A program made the position numbers and the translations under genes. Positions 61,922 to 64,000 of a stretch of DNA of 64,000 nucleotides are shown piece after piece; within the stretch, counting starts at the first letter, position 1; every line of letters starts with the position of its first letter. The notes beneath the pieces are model-generated. The model saw only the letters and a list, made by a program, of their open reading frames with translations. It made no database searches and had not been told where the DNA came from. The DNA is from Shiella aurantiaca (GTDB taxonomy: Bacteria; Bacteroidota; Bacteroidia; Cytophagales; Cyclobacteriaceae). Location of the stretch: NCBI GenBank assembly GCA_030412945.1, contig JAUHJS010000001.1:248001-312000 (forward strand). Reading direction: 5' to 3'.

Positions 61922-61957
61922 AAAAAAGCCTCAAATCCGAAAATTTGAGGCTTTTTT
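61922..61957. terminator. Intrinsic terminator after the LacI gene
   Basis: AAAAAAGCCTCAAAT (61922-61936) and its complement at 61943-61957 form a 15-bp stem with A- and T-tracts on both sides, so it can stop transcription either way. It follows the LacI stop at 62004. Confidence 0.8.
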
Positions 61958-61970
61958 GTTCTGAGAGAGG

Positions 61971-61984
61971 TTTCAAACGATTGC
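61971..61984. promoter_or_regulatory. LacI-type operator candidate, GH31 side
   Basis: TTTCAAACGATTGC, identical over 14 bp to 63279-63292. The AAACGATT core matches the A-A-N-C-G-N-T-T pattern common to LacI-family operators. Confidence 0.5.
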
Positions 61985-62003
61985 GAGCGAGCGTTCGCTA
62001 TTT

Positions 62004-63020
62004 TTATTTTTTTCTGCTCGATTCACGAATAATCAACTGCGTTTTCAAAATTTCTTTCTTGGGTACAAAGTTGTCTTTGTCTTTCACTTGCTCTAAAAAC
62101 AAACGGGCCGCACGTACGCCCATTTCGTAGCCGGGCTGCGACATAGTAGACAATGCCGGCTCTATGAGCGAGGTCATGGGTTCATCACTAAAACCAATCA
62201 CACTTACGTCATCAGGGATTTTGATATTTCGCTTTTTCAATACCAGCATAGCACCAATAGCTACCGGATCGGCCACTGCAAAAATACCATCAAACTTCAA
62301 TCCTTCATCCAGTAGTTTAGTCATGATATCGGTACCATCTTGTTGCTTAAAGCCGGTGGTTACCATTAAAGTAGGATCATATTCAATATTATTGGCCTTT
62401 AAAGCGGCCTTATAGCCATGCGCTCTATTTACAGAAACCGATAAATGTTCGGGGCCGGCTAGATGCAGAATGCGTTTACAACCCGTTTCGATAAGGTGCT
62501 GTGTAGCACGGAAAGCACCATCATAATCATCCACCTCGATTTTGCTCGCCTCGATTTCAGCAGAAGCCCTATCGAAAAACACGATAGGTACATTTCTGCG
62601 CTGCAAGCTACGGAGGTGATCGAAGTTTTCGGTTTCTGAACTTATGGACATCAATAGGCCATCCACCCGGGTAGAAAGTAATGCCTGGGTATTAGCTACT
62701 TCTTTATCATACGATTCGTTCGACTGACAAATCATTACATGATAGCCTGCTTCATTGGCCACATCTTCTATCCCACTGATAACGGTACTAAAAAAGTAAT
62801 GCACCAGCTCCGGAATAATCACCCCGATGATATTGGTCTTGCTCTTACGCAAACTCAAGGCGATAGAATTTGGCTGATAATCAAGCTTTTGTGCCACCCG
62901 AAGAACGGCCTTTTTCGTCTCGGAATTAATATCCGGATGGTCTTTCAGCGCCCGCGAAACCGTTGACGGTGAAATATTTAGCTCTCTGGCAATGTCTTTA
63001 ATGGTAGCTTCGTTACTCAT
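62004..63020 (-). CDS. LacI-family transcriptional regulator
   Basis: 338 aa. N-terminal helix-turn-helix (TIKDIARELNISPSTVSRAL) with hinge helix, and a periplasmic-binding-protein-like sugar-sensing domain (IIGVIIPELVHYFFSTVISG, MICQSNESYDKEV, VIGFSDEPMTSLIEPALSTM). Set between GH31 and GH13 genes, it probably controls alpha-glucan or maltose use in response to a sugar. Candidate operators lie on both sides. Confidence 0.94.
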   Translation of the reverse strand: MSNEATIKDIARELNISPSTVSRALKDHPDINSETKKAVLRVAQKLDYQPNSIALSLRKSKTNIIGVIIPELVHYFFSTVISGIEDVANEAGYHVMICQSNESYDKEVANTQALLSTRVDGLLMSISSETENFDHLRSLQRRNVPIVFFDRASAEIEASKIEVDDYDGAFRATQHLIETGCKRILHLAGPEHLSVSVNRAHGYKAALKANNIEYDPTLMVTTGFKQQDGTDIMTKLLDEGLKFDGIFAVADPVAIGAMLVLKKRNIKIPDDVSVIGFSDEPMTSLIEPALSTMSQPGYEMGVRAARLFLEQVKDKDNFVPKKEILKTQLIIRESSRKK

Positions 63021-63121
63021 CGGTCAAACACTTATGTCGTACTAGTAATTCACAATATATAGCAGACGGCAATTTATAGCTATAAAATGGATAAGAAAAA
63101 AAATCTTTTCTTTGCAATTCA

Positions 63122-63145
63122 CAATCGATTGCGGATTCGATTGCG
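63122..63145. promoter_or_regulatory. LacI-type operator candidates in the LacI upstream region
   Basis: The palindrome CAATCGATTG (63122-63131) is followed by ATTCGATTGCG (63135-63145), which shares CGATTGC with the two 14-bp copies. Possibly autoregulatory. The rest of the 63021-63317 gap shows only AT-rich sequence. Confidence 0.4.
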
Positions 63146-63278
63146 CTTACCGCTCTTCACAAATGCCGCATGTTTTGGTTTGGATTATGGGCTTTTCTTC
63201 GTAAAATCGGCATAGCATTTTACGGCATTCGACAAACTATGTATAAAACAGGGTATTGAGGTACAATGTTTTAGCATT

Positions 63279-63292
63279 TTTCAAACGATTGC
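63279..63292. promoter_or_regulatory. LacI-type operator candidate, GH13 side
   Basis: TTTCAAACGATTGC, 26 bp ahead of the GH13 ATG; identical to 61971-61984. Confidence 0.5.
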
Positions 63293-63317
63293 AATTTTAT
63301 TGAACTAAAAAACTTAT

Positions 63318-64000
63318 ATGCGAACTTTTCATTGGCTTGGTGCAGGAGCAATTCTCCTTTCCTTATCTGCCTGCTCCGTTCCCGAAAAAAATACCCAAAA
63401 TGACATGGCAGCCTATTCTCCCCAGTGGCCCGATGCTCCTATGTACGAAATCTTTGTGCAGTCTTTTGCTGATAGCAATGGTGATAGTATAGGCGATATT
63501 AAAGGCATGACGGCCAAGCTCGATTACCTGCAAGACCTTGGTATTAAAGGTTTATGGCTGATGCCCATGAGCCCCTCTCCTTCTTACCACAAGTATGATG
63601 TGACGGACTATTATGGCATACACCCCGACTATGGCACCTTGGAGGATTTCAAAAACTTTGTGCAAGAAGCCCACAAACGCGATATCAAAGTGGTAATTGA
63701 TTTGGTAGTAAACCATACCGCCTATGACCATCCGTGGTTTCAGGAAGCGCTGAAAGATAAAAACAGCCCTTACCGCGATTATTATGTATGGGCTAAGGAA
63801 CAGGATATTAAAGACCAAATAGCTAAAAAAGAAACGCATTTCGATTCCGACAATATTAACCAATGGCACAAAGCGCCCGGTAATGAGGAATTGTACTATG
63901 GGTATTTCTGGGGCGGTATGCCCGACTTAAATTTCGATAATCCGAAAGTGAAAGAAGAGGTATTTAACATAGGCCGATTCTGGCTGCAAGAGGTACAAGT
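63318..64000 (+). CDS. GH13 alpha-amylase family lipoprotein, partial at right edge
   Basis: 227 codons are visible. Lipoprotein signal [19 protein letters not shown] with C19, so surface- or periplasm-anchored. The GH13 barrel start is clear: [60 protein letters not shown] and conserved region [15 protein letters not shown]. The catalytic Asp/Glu/Asp lie beyond the edge. With the LacI regulator and GH31 enzyme it forms an alpha-glucan utilisation locus. Confidence 0.93.
   Translation, partial: MRTFHWLGAGAILLSLSACSVPEKNTQNDMAAYSPQWPDAPMYEIFVQSFADSNGDSIGDIKGMTAKLDYLQDLGIKGLWLMPMSPSPSYHKYDVTDYYGIHPDYGTLEDFKNFVQEAHKRDIKVVIDLVVNHTAYDHPWFQEALKDKNSPYRDYYVWAKEQDIKDQIAKKETHFDSDNINQWHKAPGNEELYYGYFWGGMPDLNFDNPKVKEEVFNIGRFWLQEVQ

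Overview
The window is a 64 kb chromosomal segment from a member of the Bacteroidota, most likely an order Flavobacteriales marine-type lineage. The evidence is a subtilase with a type IX secretion sorting domain, DUF349, DUF5686, DUF2490 and SPOR proteins, ACMSD and the long (670 aa) form of urocanate hydratase, and promoters of the TTG-N18-23-TAnnTTTG type. Most of the window is housekeeping sequence in tightly packed, mostly minus-strand operons, interrupted by a few AT-rich accessory stretches. No complete mobile element, prophage or CRISPR array was seen.

Layout. 1-3.8 kb: an operon of a MORN-repeat protein, a DUF2490 protein and a secreted amidohydrolase (cut by the left edge). 4-6.7 kb: tRNA-Thr, a DUF349 protein and YqgE/AlgH. 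6.8-8.7 kb (plus strand): pdxH, yidD and ACMSD. 8.7-12.8 kb: thioredoxin, DUF6952, mnmA, a lipoprotein and an S8 protease with a T9SS tail. 12.9-16.5 kb: an accessory stretch with a TrpF-like barrel protein lacking the catalytic Cys, twin hairpins, small ORFs, a TerC protein, repeat debris resembling an insertion-sequence end, and an orphan gene between two 33-bp direct repeats. 16.5-26.6 kb: a long operon-like run from a TPR protein and an outer-membrane barrel to SPOR, exbB, exbD, tonB, folC, trmB and a PAP2 phosphatase. 26.6-31.7 kb: holA, an antitoxin-like pair, tyrS, and two paralogous acyltransferases around a barrel protein. 31.7-36.4 kb: hutU, a patatin, an MBL hydrolase and accA.

36.5-37.0 kb holds tRNA-Asp and two decayed partial copies of it, each with its own terminator. 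37.1-49.9 kb is one long minus-strand block: parE, parC, trmH, a SanA/YdcF-like protein, a DUF5686 protein, a TPR lipoprotein, thrS, infC (AUU start), rpmI and rplT. 50-55.4 kb holds a sterol-desaturase-type hydroxylase, a HAMP/GAF/PAS sensor without an output domain and a TlpA-like thioredoxin.

55.4-59.1 kb is an AT-rich island: a decayed reading-frame tail, a flavin monooxygenase-like gene, a V4R/HNOB-like sensor-type protein and a seven-helix AraC-type regulator. Between the regulator and the two-gene unit lies a 22-bp perfect palindrome and three 9-bp half-sites exactly 20 bp apart. This is the best candidate in the window for an undescribed regulated system. 59.3-64 kb is an alpha-glucan utilisation locus: a GH31 alpha-glucosidase, a LacI-type regulator and a GH13 lipoprotein (cut by the right edge), with a shared 14-bp operator-like motif upstream of both enzyme genes.

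All family assignments were made by reading the translated sequence by eye; no database search was run.
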